Source of the DNA: Methanobrevibacter ruminantium M1
GTDB taxonomy: Archaea > Methanobacteriota > Methanobacteria > Methanobacteriales > Methanobacteriaceae
NCBI RefSeq assembly: GCF_000024185.1
Contig: NC_013790.1
Coordinates: forward strand, 2,479,001-2,543,000
Reading direction: 5' to 3'
Length of the DNA stretch: 64,000 bases
Shown here: positions 53,951-62,857 of the stretch, in pieces
How the letters are laid out: each line of letters starts with the position of its first letter
Position numbering within the stretch: position 1 is the stretch's first letter
Translations under genes and position numbers: made by a program
Notes under the pieces: generated by a model
What the model was told of the DNA's origin: nothing
Databases searched by the model: none
What the model saw: the letters and a program-made list of their open reading frames with translations, nothing else

Positions 53951-54334
53951 TTATTCACTTAATTCATTAATTTTATCCTCTATAATGTCCTTTACAATCT
54001 TTACACAGATTTCTCCTTCATCATCTAACCTTGCAGCATCATTAGCCTTGTATTCAGTTTCTGCTAAAATATCTCCAACATTAAGTTCTCCTACAATATC
54101 AACACCCTTTTCCTTTAAGATTTTACCAACACAGTTGCCTTCACAACCGTTGATTGCTAAAATAGGATATTTATCAAGAACTCTTGTAAATCCTTCCACA
54201 TTTGCAGAAGTTGAACCCATACAAATAGATAAAATCTCATGATCGTCAATAGCCAAATCATGAACTGCAACTCTTGCAACCAAACCATTTGGACTCATAC
54301 CACTGCAAGCAGCTAAAGCAATTTTTTCTTCCAT
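53951..54334 (-). CDS. DGC-domain putative zinc-binding protein
   Basis: A 127-residue protein matching the DGC domain family (COG4273): LAACSGMSPNGLVARVAVHD, EILSICMGSTSANVEGF and AINGCEGNCVGKILKEKGV. Conserved cysteines at the start (A-C-S-G-M-S), in I-C-M-G, and in G-C-E-G-N-C are expected to bind zinc. The family is common in methanogens and anaerobes and may be linked to metal or redox homeostasis; no reaction is established. AAGGATGTG precedes ATG 54334. Confidence 0.85.
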   Translation of the reverse strand: MEEKIALAACSGMSPNGLVARVAVHDLAIDDHEILSICMGSTSANVEGFTRVLDKYPILAINGCEGNCVGKILKEKGVDIVGELNVGDILAETEYKANDAARLDDEGEICVKIVKDIIEDKINELSE

Positions 54335-54434
54335 AAACACACATCCTTTTTATTTTAAATATAACAATTTTTAAACATTTTAATAAAATCTAATAGAATT
54401 ATCTAAAATAATACTGATAGTAAAAGACCATAAA

Positions 54435-56351
54435 TCATTCTTTTTTCATTTCAGGAACATATTTTGCATAAAATCCATCGGTATCTGCATAAATGGCCTT
54501 AAATCCAAAGTCTTCAGCTTCCTTCATGGCCTTTTTAATATGCTGACGTCCCCATGCAGTGATAGCCTGAGCGCATTCAAAGGAATACCAACGGAATCTT
54601 AAAAATCCATAAACTCCATACATTGTATTTGCCAAACGTTTCAAGGCCTGTTGCTGAACATCCAGACTTTTTCTGAGTACCGGATCTTCGGTTTGCTTCA
54701 TTCTATTCTTTACCCTAAACCTTTCATTCAATACGTCTTCAATTGCTGATGGAATGAAACCTTGTGGCTCCTTTTTAAACTTAAAGAAGTGTTCAGGACA
54801 GACATAATAATCCTCCTCATCCAAATCCTCACTTGGAGTCTCTTCCAAAACACTGTCAATTTCATCATATCCTGTCTCAAAGTCTTCAAACTTGGCATTA
54901 TAAGAAATATTATCAGTTACCAAAACATCGGGAGAGATGTTTTTTGAAATAATCAAGGTTGGATACAGACTCTTAAAGTCGAATTGAACAAGATTCTCAT
55001 GCAAACCAATTTCAGGCTCCTTTACATAGCCTCCAGAATTGCTGCCTCTTTCACGAATGTTATTCATGGTCATATTAGGCTTGTTTGGAACAACCTCATC
55101 AACCTCATAAGCTTTTCTAACTAAAAACCACTCGGCTTGCTGGCCTGTAGACATACGGGTTACGTCAAAGAAAGGCTGACGAACGATACGGGTCAGTTCA
55201 AGGTTTAGAGGCAATGTTTCCATAGCTATCTTTAAGGTGGCTACCACATCATCCAAGGAATACTTAAAGAGATTCTTCAGCTCATCTCCGCCGTTGTCCC
55301 AGAATTCATAGATTCTCTCACCAGGAACATCGATCTTTTCCTCTCCAAAGAACTCAAGATAGACCCTTTCCAAGGTATATCTATCAAGAGACATGTATCT
55401 TCTCATAACCAAATATAAATCAACATGCAAAAGGCCTCTAAAGGCTGCAGAGTTTGCATAGCCTCTTCTTAAAAATTTAAGTCCAGAGCCGTCAACACCT
55501 AAATCCAAATCCACTTCCCATCTCTTTGCCCTATCCCTAAGGTAAGGGAAGTCAAAATTATCTGAGTTATATCCTATTATAATATCGATATTGGCATCCT
55601 TGACCGTTTGAACGAAGCGTTCAATCATTTCCTTTTCTGTTTCCACAATTTCAATAAAGTCCATTTCCTCATCATCATCAAATTCATCCCCTTTTGTTGA
55701 GATGACCTTTCTAACACCTACATTGCTGTCGATTCCAATCATAATGATTTCATCTTGATCTGGATTTGGCATTCCATGAGGGTTTCGAACCTCAAGGTCA
55801 AAGCTCATCATTCGAAATTCCTGAAAATCAGTGTTTGCAGTCTTTGGAGGGCAGCTTAGCTTAAGTATTTCAAGGGATTCATCGTCAGAATCGACTGTTT
55901 CAAATGAGTCTATAAGCTCTCCTTCAAGCTCCAATTCAGCCATAGGAACTAAGGCATTATCTATCAGGTATCTTCTATAAAATGGAATGTCGTGCTCCCT
56001 TAATTGCTTTACAGAGTTTAAGTCCCAAATTTTGTCTCTGTATTTTGGAACATCCTGAGGATGGTTTAAGGTCATCTTAATAAATTCCTTAGGAACTTGA
56101 AGGTCTTTCTTGTTTACCTTTTCCAATTTGGTAAATTCAATTTCTCCTTCTTCTTTTAGACCGTTTATGTCTTTTATGCATTTATCTATATCCTCAAGAG
56201 GCAAAATGTAAAGATAAGGGACAAAAGAGTCATCTATAGCGATGATGTCATTAGATTCTCCTCCCTTTACCTTGCCAAATAGGCGGATGACTGCCTTTTC
56301 GTCATGAGTTATATAATCAATATCTAAAAGAACAATATTCCTTTTAACCAT
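54435..56351 (-). CDS. polB1: family B DNA polymerase, large fragment of a split enzyme
   Basis: This 638-residue polypeptide carries the N-terminal domain, the 3'-5' exonuclease (Exo I in [10 protein letters not shown], Exo II in [12 protein letters not shown], Exo III in [10 protein letters not shown]) and the palm and fingers (motif [11 protein letters not shown], motif [15 protein letters not shown]). Motif C, YADTDG, lies only about ten residues before the stop, so the thumb and the rest of the palm are missing. In Methanothermobacter the PolB enzyme is likewise made of two genes (MTH1208 and MTH208), the second supplying that part. The second gene is not in this window. The natural split in this order is a better explanation than a broken gene. 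Confidence 0.93.
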   Translation of the reverse strand: MVKRNIVLLDIDYITHDEKAVIRLFGKVKGGESNDIIAIDDSFVPYLYILPLEDIDKCIKDINGLKEEGEIEFTKLEKVNKKDLQVPKEFIKMTLNHPQDVPKYRDKIWDLNSVKQLREHDIPFYRRYLIDNALVPMAELELEGELIDSFETVDSDDESLEILKLSCPPKTANTDFQEFRMMSFDLEVRNPHGMPNPDQDEIIMIGIDSNVGVRKVISTKGDEFDDDEEMDFIEIVETEKEMIERFVQTVKDANIDIIIGYNSDNFDFPYLRDRAKRWEVDLDLGVDGSGLKFLRRGYANSAAFRGLLHVDLYLVMRRYMSLDRYTLERVYLEFFGEEKIDVPGERIYEFWDNGGDELKNLFKYSLDDVVATLKIAMETLPLNLELTRIVRQPFFDVTRMSTGQQAEWFLVRKAYEVDEVVPNKPNMTMNNIRERGSNSGGYVKEPEIGLHENLVQFDFKSLYPTLIISKNISPDVLVTDNISYNAKFEDFETGYDEIDSVLEETPSEDLDEEDYYVCPEHFFKFKKEPQGFIPSAIEDVLNERFRVKNRMKQTEDPVLRKSLDVQQQALKRLANTMYGVYGFLRFRWYSFECAQAITAWGRQHIKKAMKEAEDFGFKAIYADTDGFYAKYVPEMKKE

Positions 56352-56425
56352 CTTATCAACCTAAGTAAGTAAAATAATATTTTATAAGTTAAATTAACCT
56401 TTTAAGAATTTAACAAGTTTTAAAT

Positions 56426-56513
56426 AATTTTAAATTTTTTCTTCAATTTCCAAATCCAAATCTTTTGAAAATTTTAAATTTTTTCTTCAATTCCCAAATC
56501 CAAATCTTTTGAA
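56426..56513. repeat. 44-bp tandem duplication of the AI-2E permease tail
   Basis: 56470-56513, the last 12 codons, stop and five bases beyond it, recurs at 56426-56469 with one change in 44 bp. The extra copy would encode the same tail with Gly changed to Glu. Confidence 0.95.
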
Positions 56514-57656
56514 TCTTCATTAGAATCCTTTTTATCATCAGAAACTTCATCAAGATTATCAGAAATTTCTTTTACATCTTCACTATCACCATCATCAGAA
56601 CCCTCTTCATCTCCAGAGTTCCAATTATCCTTTTCTAATTCTTCTTTTAAAGACTTAATAACAGCATAACAAACTCCTAAAATTAATGGACCTAAAATAA
56701 ACCCTACAATTCCAAATACATAAGGGCCGGCCATAAATCCAACCAAAAGAATCAAAGAAGGCATATCTGCATAGTTACTTGCCAATACAGGACGTATATA
56801 CATATCACTTAAACTGAGAACAAATCCCCACAAAACTGTTAAGACTGCTTGAACAATATCTCCGGCTACAAATATGGCGTAAATGGCTAAAGCCCAATAT
56901 ACAATCCAAGGGCCAAATATAGGAATCAACTGAAATATTCCAGTGATTATTCCTAAAAACAAAGCAAATTTATAGCCTAATAAGTAATATCCTACACCGC
57001 CCATAACACCAATTATAACTGCAGTCAAAAAGTGACCGTAGAATATTGACTTCAATACATTAGCAATTTCATAGAAAGTTCTATCAAAGAAAGCCTTATG
57101 CTCATTAGGGATAAATACAAAGATATTTTCCCATATAAGGTCTCCATCACGAGTAAAGTAATAAATTGAACAGATTAATACAAATAATTGAATTAAAACA
57201 TTAGAAAATCCTTTTACCAATTTAACTGTATAAGCCAATACATAAGATAAAGCGCTTTCCAAACCAGTAGATAGAGAACCCATATAAGGTTTAATGAAGC
57301 CTTGCAATTCAACTGGCAAATTACCAACGAAGGCATTTAGGGCATTATTTATATCCATTCCAGCCAAATCACTAGAATTAAAGAATACATCTGCAAAAAC
57401 TGTAATTTCATAAAATACATATGCAAATAGCAGTATCAATGGAATTACAACAAGGATCAATGCTAAAAAGATAGAAATCGAAGGATATTTAATCTTTGTT
57501 TGAATCTTATTAGCAATAGGTGTCAAACCATATGCAATCATGGCACCTAAAAGGACCATATAGATTACAGGTCGAATGGTAAAAAATGACAATACCAATA
57601 AAATTATTATGATAAATATGTGTAATGCATACTTATTTTTTAGTAAAATCTATCAT
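56474..57656 (-). CDS. AI-2E family transporter, frameshifted near the start
   Basis: This is an AI-2E (PF01594-type) permease with about eight spans, the family block LGIITGIFQLIPIFGPWIVY, SLSDMYIRPVLASNYADMPS, and a long acidic C-terminal tail. The uninterrupted frame begins at TTG 57598, inside the first membrane helix and without a ribosome binding site. Upstream, GTGAT, four bases, then ATG 57656 reads Met-Ile-Asp-Phe-Thr-Lys-Lys-TAA, and a +1 step at the A6 run (57636-57641) restores Lys-Tyr-Ala-Leu-His-Ile-Phe into the known frame. So the real start is probably 57656 with one surplus base. Substrate is unknown; members export quorum signals or act as ion antiporters. Confidence 0.85.
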
Positions 57657-57758
57657 TTCAATCACTATCTATAAAATAAACTCCCAATAGGAGTTTAAAA
57701 CTCTTAAACAAATAAATAATAAAGTTATAAAATTTTTTCTATTAATTATCAAATTTAT

Positions 57759-58568
57759 TTAATAAAACTCTTTTAATCCAGAAGCGGTTCTATGGAACTC
57801 ACCGAATTCAATTATCTCAGACATCTGATCTGTAGAAAATACAGGGCCTTCAACACAGATTCTCCATCCTGTATTGTCCACACAGCATTGGCCGCATACT
57901 CCAATGGCACATTTCATATATCTTTCCATGGAATACTCTCCATCAATCATATTTGATTCCAATGTGCCGTATAACGGCTTCATCATAACTTCAGGACCAC
58001 AGACAACAGCCCAATCATACTTTTTCATAGCCATTAGCTCTATAGCCCTATGGGTTGCAAATCCCTTAAATCCGCAGGACCCGTCATCAGTGCAAGTGTA
58101 AACGGTTGCCCCTTTTTCCTTTAATCTTTCATCAAATAAGAGCTCGTCCTTTGTCTGGGCTGCACATACAACATCAACAATCGCCTTGTTTTTCAATGCC
58201 TCTTCAGCAAATGAAGCAATAGGAGCCATTCCTACTCCTCCACCAATTGCCAAGACTTTCATGTCTCTTAAATCAGTGTCAAAGCCATTACCATAAGGTC
58301 CCCTAAGACCTAATCTGTCTCCAACTTCAAGGCTGTGGAGCTGATTGGTAAATTCCCCAACATTCTTTACTGTAATTCCCAATTCTCCTTTAGCTATGTC
58401 AATATAGGAAATGGACATTGGCTTTTCGTCATTGAAATTCCAAACCATTACAAACTGGCCTGGAGTTGGAATGTTTTCACCTACCATTGTCCAATCAAAA
58501 ATAAAAGTCTTAATTGAAGGAGTTTCTTCTATGATTCTTTTAATTTCTAAAACTTGTGGCACATTCAT
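57759..58568 (-). CDS. pyrK: dihydroorotate dehydrogenase electron transfer subunit
   Basis: PyrK is the FAD and [2Fe-2S] subunit that lets PyrD pass electrons to NAD. The 269-residue protein has an FAD-binding barrel (PTPGQFVMVWNFNDEKPMSI), an NAD domain (KVLAIGGGVGMAPIASFAEE) and the C-terminal cluster cysteines in KCAIGVCGQCCVDNTGWRIC. GGTGATAAG lies before ATG 58568, 21 bp after the repaired pyrD stop, so the two form an operon with pyrD first. Confidence 0.95.
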   Translation of the reverse strand: MNVPQVLEIKRIIEETPSIKTFIFDWTMVGENIPTPGQFVMVWNFNDEKPMSISYIDIAKGELGITVKNVGEFTNQLHSLEVGDRLGLRGPYGNGFDTDLRDMKVLAIGGGVGMAPIASFAEEALKNKAIVDVVCAAQTKDELLFDERLKEKGATVYTCTDDGSCGFKGFATHRAIELMAMKKYDWAVVCGPEVMMKPLYGTLESNMIDGEYSMERYMKCAIGVCGQCCVDNTGWRICVEGPVFSTDQMSEIIEFGEFHRTASGLKEFY

Positions 58569-58589
58569 CTTATCACCTTTAGAAACTAA

Positions 58590-59496
58590 TTATTTATGAG
58601 CATAAGCCACCATATCTTCGATAGAGCTAAATCCGCTCTCATCTACAAATTCTTCCAAGTCATTTGCGGATTCTGCCAAATATTTCAGGACCTTCATACA
58701 TAATGGATGTTCCTATTTGAACTGCACTGGCACCTGCATACAAGAACTCTACAACATCAGTGTAGTTGCGAATGCCTCCAACACCTACAATAGGAATGTC
58801 TGTTGCCTCATAAGCGTCATAAACACATCTAACAGCAATAGGCTTAATTGCAGGGCCGCTCATTCCACCAAACTTATTGGCCAAAATAGGATTTCCAGTT
58901 ATAATATCTATTTTCATTCCAGGGCCTAATGAATTGATTAAGGTCAAACCATCAGCTCCCCCTTCTTCAGCAGCAATAGCTATTTCAGAAATATTTGTTA
59001 CATTTGGGGTTAATTTTGCAAGAACAGGAACGCTGACAGTATCCTTTACTGCAGAGACAAATTCTCTTGTTAAATCAGGATTTTGACCGATGGAAGCCCC
59101 ATATCCTTCCATTGCATGAGGACAGGATATGTTCATCTCAATCATGTCAACCAAACTTTCAATCTTGCCTGCAACATATGAAAATTCATCAGGAGTTGCT
59201 CCATAGATTGAAGCGATTGATCTGCCTTTGATTCTATTTACAGATTCCAATTCCTCTATGAATGCATCAACGCCAGGGCTTGAAAGTCCGATAGCGTTTA
59301 TGATACCTCCCTCAACAGCTACAGTGGTTGGATTTTTGTATCCTTCGTTTGGTTCCTTTGAGAAGGACTTTGATACAACTGCACCTGCACCAGAATTTAA
59401 AATCCAATTAAGAGAAGATGCATGGCTTCCCAAAACACCTGCAGCAAGCATTAATGGATTTTTTAAACTAATTCCGCATAATTTAGTTTTTAACAT
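58590..59496 (-). CDS. pyrD: dihydroorotate dehydrogenase PyrD, frameshifted near the 3' end
   Basis: PyrD oxidises dihydroorotate to orotate. The class 1B enzyme shows LKNPLMLAAGVLGSHAS, EMNISCPHAMEGYGASIGQN (catalytic Cys), VLAKLTPNVTNI, LTLINSLGPGMKIDI and IVGVGGIRNYTDVVEFLYAG. As written, the frame stops at 58660 after IFGRIRK. If one of the two G bases at 58668-58669 is removed, it continues ANDLEEFVDESGFSSIEDMV then AYAHK to a stop at 58590. G-F-S-S-I-E-D plus A-H is the normal PyrD end. So one surplus base removes the last 25 residues. It is the first gene of the pyrD-pyrK operon; AGGTTAAT precedes the ATG. Confidence 0.92.
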
Positions 59497-59750
59497 TATT
59501 AACCTCCAAATTGTATAATAATTTAATTTTAAACTGAACTTTTTAAAATCTAAGATTTCGATTTAATTATTAATTTCCCAAATATTAGATTTGTGATAGA
59601 TTTTTTATTAATTTCCTAAATATTTTATATTTAGCATAATAGTATTTTTATTAATTATACTATTTTAATTTATGATTAACATATGATATATAATATTTGA
59701 TTTTTTTTAAATGAAATTCTAAAAATTATGTAAAATATATTAAAAACAAA

Positions 59751-61046
59751 ATGCAAAATAAAACTATGGAATACTATATAACACAATTTATTGCAGGATT
59801 TATTGCTTTTGATGAGGATTTGAAAATAGCCAATTATAAATTATTTGATGATGAGAATATTGTTTCAAATAATCTTAAAATTGAAAATAAGGAATTATTA
59901 GAAGAGGAGATAGAATTAATTAATGAACTGTCTTCTGATGATTCTACAATCATTATAGAAACAAGAAAAAGAAGATCCCAATATAAAGAGCTTGACAATT
60001 ATGAAAATATAATAGTTGAGACTCCAAATAAAGGTGGAGAACACTTAAGAAATAATTTAGAGAGCATTCTATTGGAAATTGGCTTTTTAAATGATGATAA
60101 AGAGAATATCGATGATGTAGAAGAAAATATAAGTAATTTAGAAGAGCCAAACCAAGAAAAATACTCTGAAATTACAAAAATTTATGAGGACATAGCTAGC
60201 CTAAAAGTAAAAGAGTCCTCACAAGAAGAAGATAAACTACTTATTCAAGCAATAAACACTGTAGATGACCTTGATGAATCAATCAGCAAATTAGTGGAAC
60301 GTATTCGTGATTGGTACACCATCTACTTCCCTGAGATGGACACTATAGGAAGCAATGAAACATATATCAAATTAATTGCAGAAAGCGAAAACAGGGAAGA
60401 CATCATTAAAAACCATAAAGAGCACTTTGATATAGACTTGGATTTCAGCACTGGAGCAGACATAGAAGAATATGACTTAATTATGGTAAAAAGCTTTGCA
60501 GAGTCTATCTATTCACTTCAAAGGTCTAGAAAAGACTTGGAAAAATATATAGATACTAAAATGGAAGAAATTGCACCTAACTTAAGAGATTTATTAGGCC
60601 CTACACTTGGTGCAAAGCTTATCGCTCACATTGGAAGCATAAAAAGATTAGCCACTTATCCTGCAAGCACCGTTCAAATAATGGGCGCTGAAAAGGCCAT
60701 ATTCAGACATTTGAAAACTGGAGAGAGACCTCCAAAGCACGGTTTGATATTCCAGCACCCAAGCGTAAGAGGTGCGAAATGGTGGAATAGAGGAAAAGTC
60801 GCTAGAAATCTAGCTTTAAAAATTACTTTAGCCGTTAGAAAGGATGTCTTTAGTGGAGAATATGATCCAAAAATAGCTGAAGACTACTTGAAAAAGGTAG
60901 AAGAGATAGAAAAAGAAAATCCTTTCCCTAAAAAGACAAGCAGCCGAAGAAAGTCTGAAAGACAGATGGAAAAAGATAAAAAGTCTAAAAAGTACAAGGG
61001 AAATAAGAAAAATAAGAAGAATAAAAAGAGAAAGAAAAGGAAATAG
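59751..61046 (+). CDS. nop5: Nop5/Nop56 family C/D RNP scaffold protein
   Basis: Nop5 is the scaffold of box C/D ribonucleoproteins that guide 2'-O-methylation of rRNA and tRNA. The 431-residue protein has an N-terminal fibrillarin-binding domain (about 1-140), a coiled coil (about 165-290) and the NOP RNA-binding domain: LRDLLGPTLGAKLIAHIGSI, LATYPASTVQIMGAEKA and IFQHPSVRGAKWWNRGKVAR. The tail is a Lys-rich extension. No ribosome binding site is seen before ATG 59751, and ATG 59766 is an alternative start. Fibrillarin follows at 61181 on the same strand, the usual archaeal pair. Confidence 0.95.
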   Translation: MQNKTMEYYITQFIAGFIAFDEDLKIANYKLFDDENIVSNNLKIENKELLEEEIELINELSSDDSTIIIETRKRRSQYKELDNYENIIVETPNKGGEHLRNNLESILLEIGFLNDDKENIDDVEENISNLEEPNQEKYSEITKIYEDIASLKVKESSQEEDKLLIQAINTVDDLDESISKLVERIRDWYTIYFPEMDTIGSNETYIKLIAESENREDIIKNHKEHFDIDLDFSTGADIEEYDLIMVKSFAESIYSLQRSRKDLEKYIDTKMEEIAPNLRDLLGPTLGAKLIAHIGSIKRLATYPASTVQIMGAEKAIFRHLKTGERPPKHGLIFQHPSVRGAKWWNRGKVARNLALKITLAVRKDVFSGEYDPKIAEDYLKKVEEIEKENPFPKKTSSRRKSERQMEKDKKSKKYKGNKKNKKNKKRKKRK

Positions 61047-61180
61047 CTTTTTTTAAAAAAAGTATAATACTACTTTAAAAAAAGAAGAATGAAAATTATT
61101 GATTTTATAAAAAAAGCTTAAAACTTATTGAATTATACTAAAAACTAAAAATAAAGAATTTAAACAACAGAGTGAGAATA

Positions 61181-61831
61181 ATGGAAATATTTTTAAAAGA
61201 TCAAGACATAGTCACAAGGAATCTAAGGCCTGGAATCAAGGTCTATGATGAAAAGCTAATCCAAGAAGAGGGTAGCGAAATCGAATATCGCAGCTGGAAT
61301 CCTAGAAGGTCCAAATTAGCTGCGGCATTATTAAACGGTTTAGAAAGCTTAAAATTAGAAAATGACTCTAAGGTATTATATTTAGGAGCATCTACCGGTA
61401 CAACTGTCTCACACATTTCAGACATTGCATATGACGGATTGATTTATGCAGTGGAATTCTCACCTGTAAGCATGAAAAAGCTAATTAGACTCTCTAAGCA
61501 AAGACCAAACATTGCTCCCCTTCTTGAGGATGCGACCAAGCCAAAAAATTATTTAAACAAGGTCGAAAAAGTGGATTTGGTCTATTGTGACGTTGCTCAG
61601 GAAAAACAAAGCGAATTATTCATGAATAATATGAAATTATTCCTAAAGGAAGATGGACAAGGCCTCATTACTATAAAAGCAAGAAGCATAGACGTTGTTC
61701 AGAAACCTAAAAAAATCTTCAAGGAAGAGGAGAAAAAATTAAAAGCTAATGGTTATTCCATTCTTGAAAAAATTAAGTTAGAACCTTATGAAAAAGACCA
61801 TATTGCTTTTTTAGTTGAAAAATCTTTCTAA
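61181..61831 (+). CDS. flpA: fibrillarin-like rRNA/tRNA 2'-O-methyltransferase
   Basis: FlpA is the catalytic subunit of box C/D ribonucleoproteins. The 216-residue protein shows YRSWNPRRSKLAAALLNGLE, the SAM site KVLYLGASTGTTVSHISDIA, VYAVEFS-type IYAVEFSPVSMKKLI, and the catalytic region VDLVYCDVAQEKQ with the Lys of ITIKARSIDV, the K-D-K-x set of fibrillarins. GAGTGAG lies before ATG 61181, so the upstream in-frame GTG at 61172 is part of that site. It acts with Nop5 encoded just upstream and with L7Ae, not in the window. Confidence 0.96.
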   Translation: MEIFLKDQDIVTRNLRPGIKVYDEKLIQEEGSEIEYRSWNPRRSKLAAALLNGLESLKLENDSKVLYLGASTGTTVSHISDIAYDGLIYAVEFSPVSMKKLIRLSKQRPNIAPLLEDATKPKNYLNKVEKVDLVYCDVAQEKQSELFMNNMKLFLKEDGQGLITIKARSIDVVQKPKKIFKEEEKKLKANGYSILEKIKLEPYEKDHIAFLVEKSF

Positions 61832-62341
61832 AAGATACCACCATCATTTTTCAAGAAAAAATTTTTTAAAAAACCATACAAAATCATTTTTATTTAAGAT
61901 AGATTATTAAAAGATATCCAAATAAAAAATCAATACTATTTTTTATAAGATTTTTTATAAAAAGAATGAAAGAAAAACTAAAATTAATATGAACAAATAT
62001 TTAAAAAATGATAAAAAAAATAATTAAAAATAAAGGTTTTTAGCTCTTTTTAGCCATTTTAAAGCATTATAATATAAGTATTACTTTTTTATGAAAACTC
62101 AAAAACTAAAATTATTTTTACCATATTATTTTCATAATCTGATTAGGAAAATCTATTTAAAATCTAAAATAGGCAATTGATAATTAAGTATGATTGACTT
62201 GAGAAAATAAATTGAAACCATATATAAAATAACTAATAATTTAATATTTCCATATCATACGAACAATATGAAAAAAGTATTACTTATGAAAGCTTTTTAT
62301 ATGATAAAATAACAAATATATAATTGCTAATGCAATGCAAA

Positions 62342-62422
62342 AAAAGTTCATAAAAATATCCTCTAAGTTTATTCACTCATAATATTACTCCATAATTACA
62401 AAACTTAGAGGATTGAACTTTT
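62342..62422. ncRNA. long inverted repeat, possible structured RNA or small mobile remnant
   Basis: AAAAGTTCA (62342-62350) pairs with TGAACTTTT (62414-62422), and ATCCTCTAAGTTT (62358-62370) pairs with AAACTTAGAGGAT (62401-62413). All 22 pairs are perfect, with a 7-base bulge on one side and a 30-base loop. The 3' arms are contiguous. Such a stem is unlikely by chance and has no gene around it. It could be a structured RNA, a terminator or a small inverted-repeat element; nothing decides between these. Confidence 0.4.
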
Positions 62423-62639
62423 AAAGCCAAATAACTATTTTTAAACTCTTTTTCTATAAAATTTTTAAAAAAATACTAAAATTTTTCCCTATTTTTAAAA
62501 ATAAGTAAAAACAACTATTTTCTTAAAAAAAGTAATACTTTTTTGATAAATTTCTTAAAATAAAAAGCACTTTAAAACTAGTTTTAAAATTCAATATATT
62601 TTTATTATTATATTCAAAAAATAAGGAATTTAAATAGAA

Positions 62640-62790
62640 AAATTGTAAAAAGCTAAAAAATTACTTTGAAAAAATAAGAATTAAAATAGGAAATAAAAAA
62701 ATCACATTGAAAAAAAATAGAATTCGAATAGGAAATAAAAAAAAATGACTTTGAAAAAATAAGAATTAAAATAGGAAATAAAAAAATAGA
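62640..62790. repeat. 42-43 bp tandem repeat near the coaBC 3' end
   Basis: ATAGGAAATAAAAAAA recurs at 62686, 62728 and 62771, each preceded by TTGAAAAAATAAGAATTAAA-like sequence. A more diverged unit may lie at the left end. The array ends about 70 bp from the coaBC stop. Confidence 0.75.
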
Positions 62791-62857
62791 AATTAGCACC
62801 ATCATCTAAAGATTAGAAAAGCACCAATTATAAAAAAAGATTAAAAGCAAGAAATAG

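Larger units (their letters stand above)
61832..62857. other. 1-kb intergenic region with a long hairpin and repeats
   Basis: This is the longest gene-free stretch. It holds a two-part hairpin at 62342-62422 (see separate entry), a tandem array near 62640-62790, and several TATA-like elements (for example ATATATAAAATAA near 62220). I find no coding frame and no tRNA. Confidence 0.5.

Noticed and set aside
57598-57598. TTG 57598 as start of the AI-2E permease
   Set aside because: It has no ribosome binding site and lies inside the first hydrophobic helix; coding character continues upstream to 57656 through a frame change.
62342-62422. Insertion sequence ends
   Set aside because: The inverted repeat encloses only about 30 bases and no transposase or target duplication is visible, so I did not call it a mobile element.
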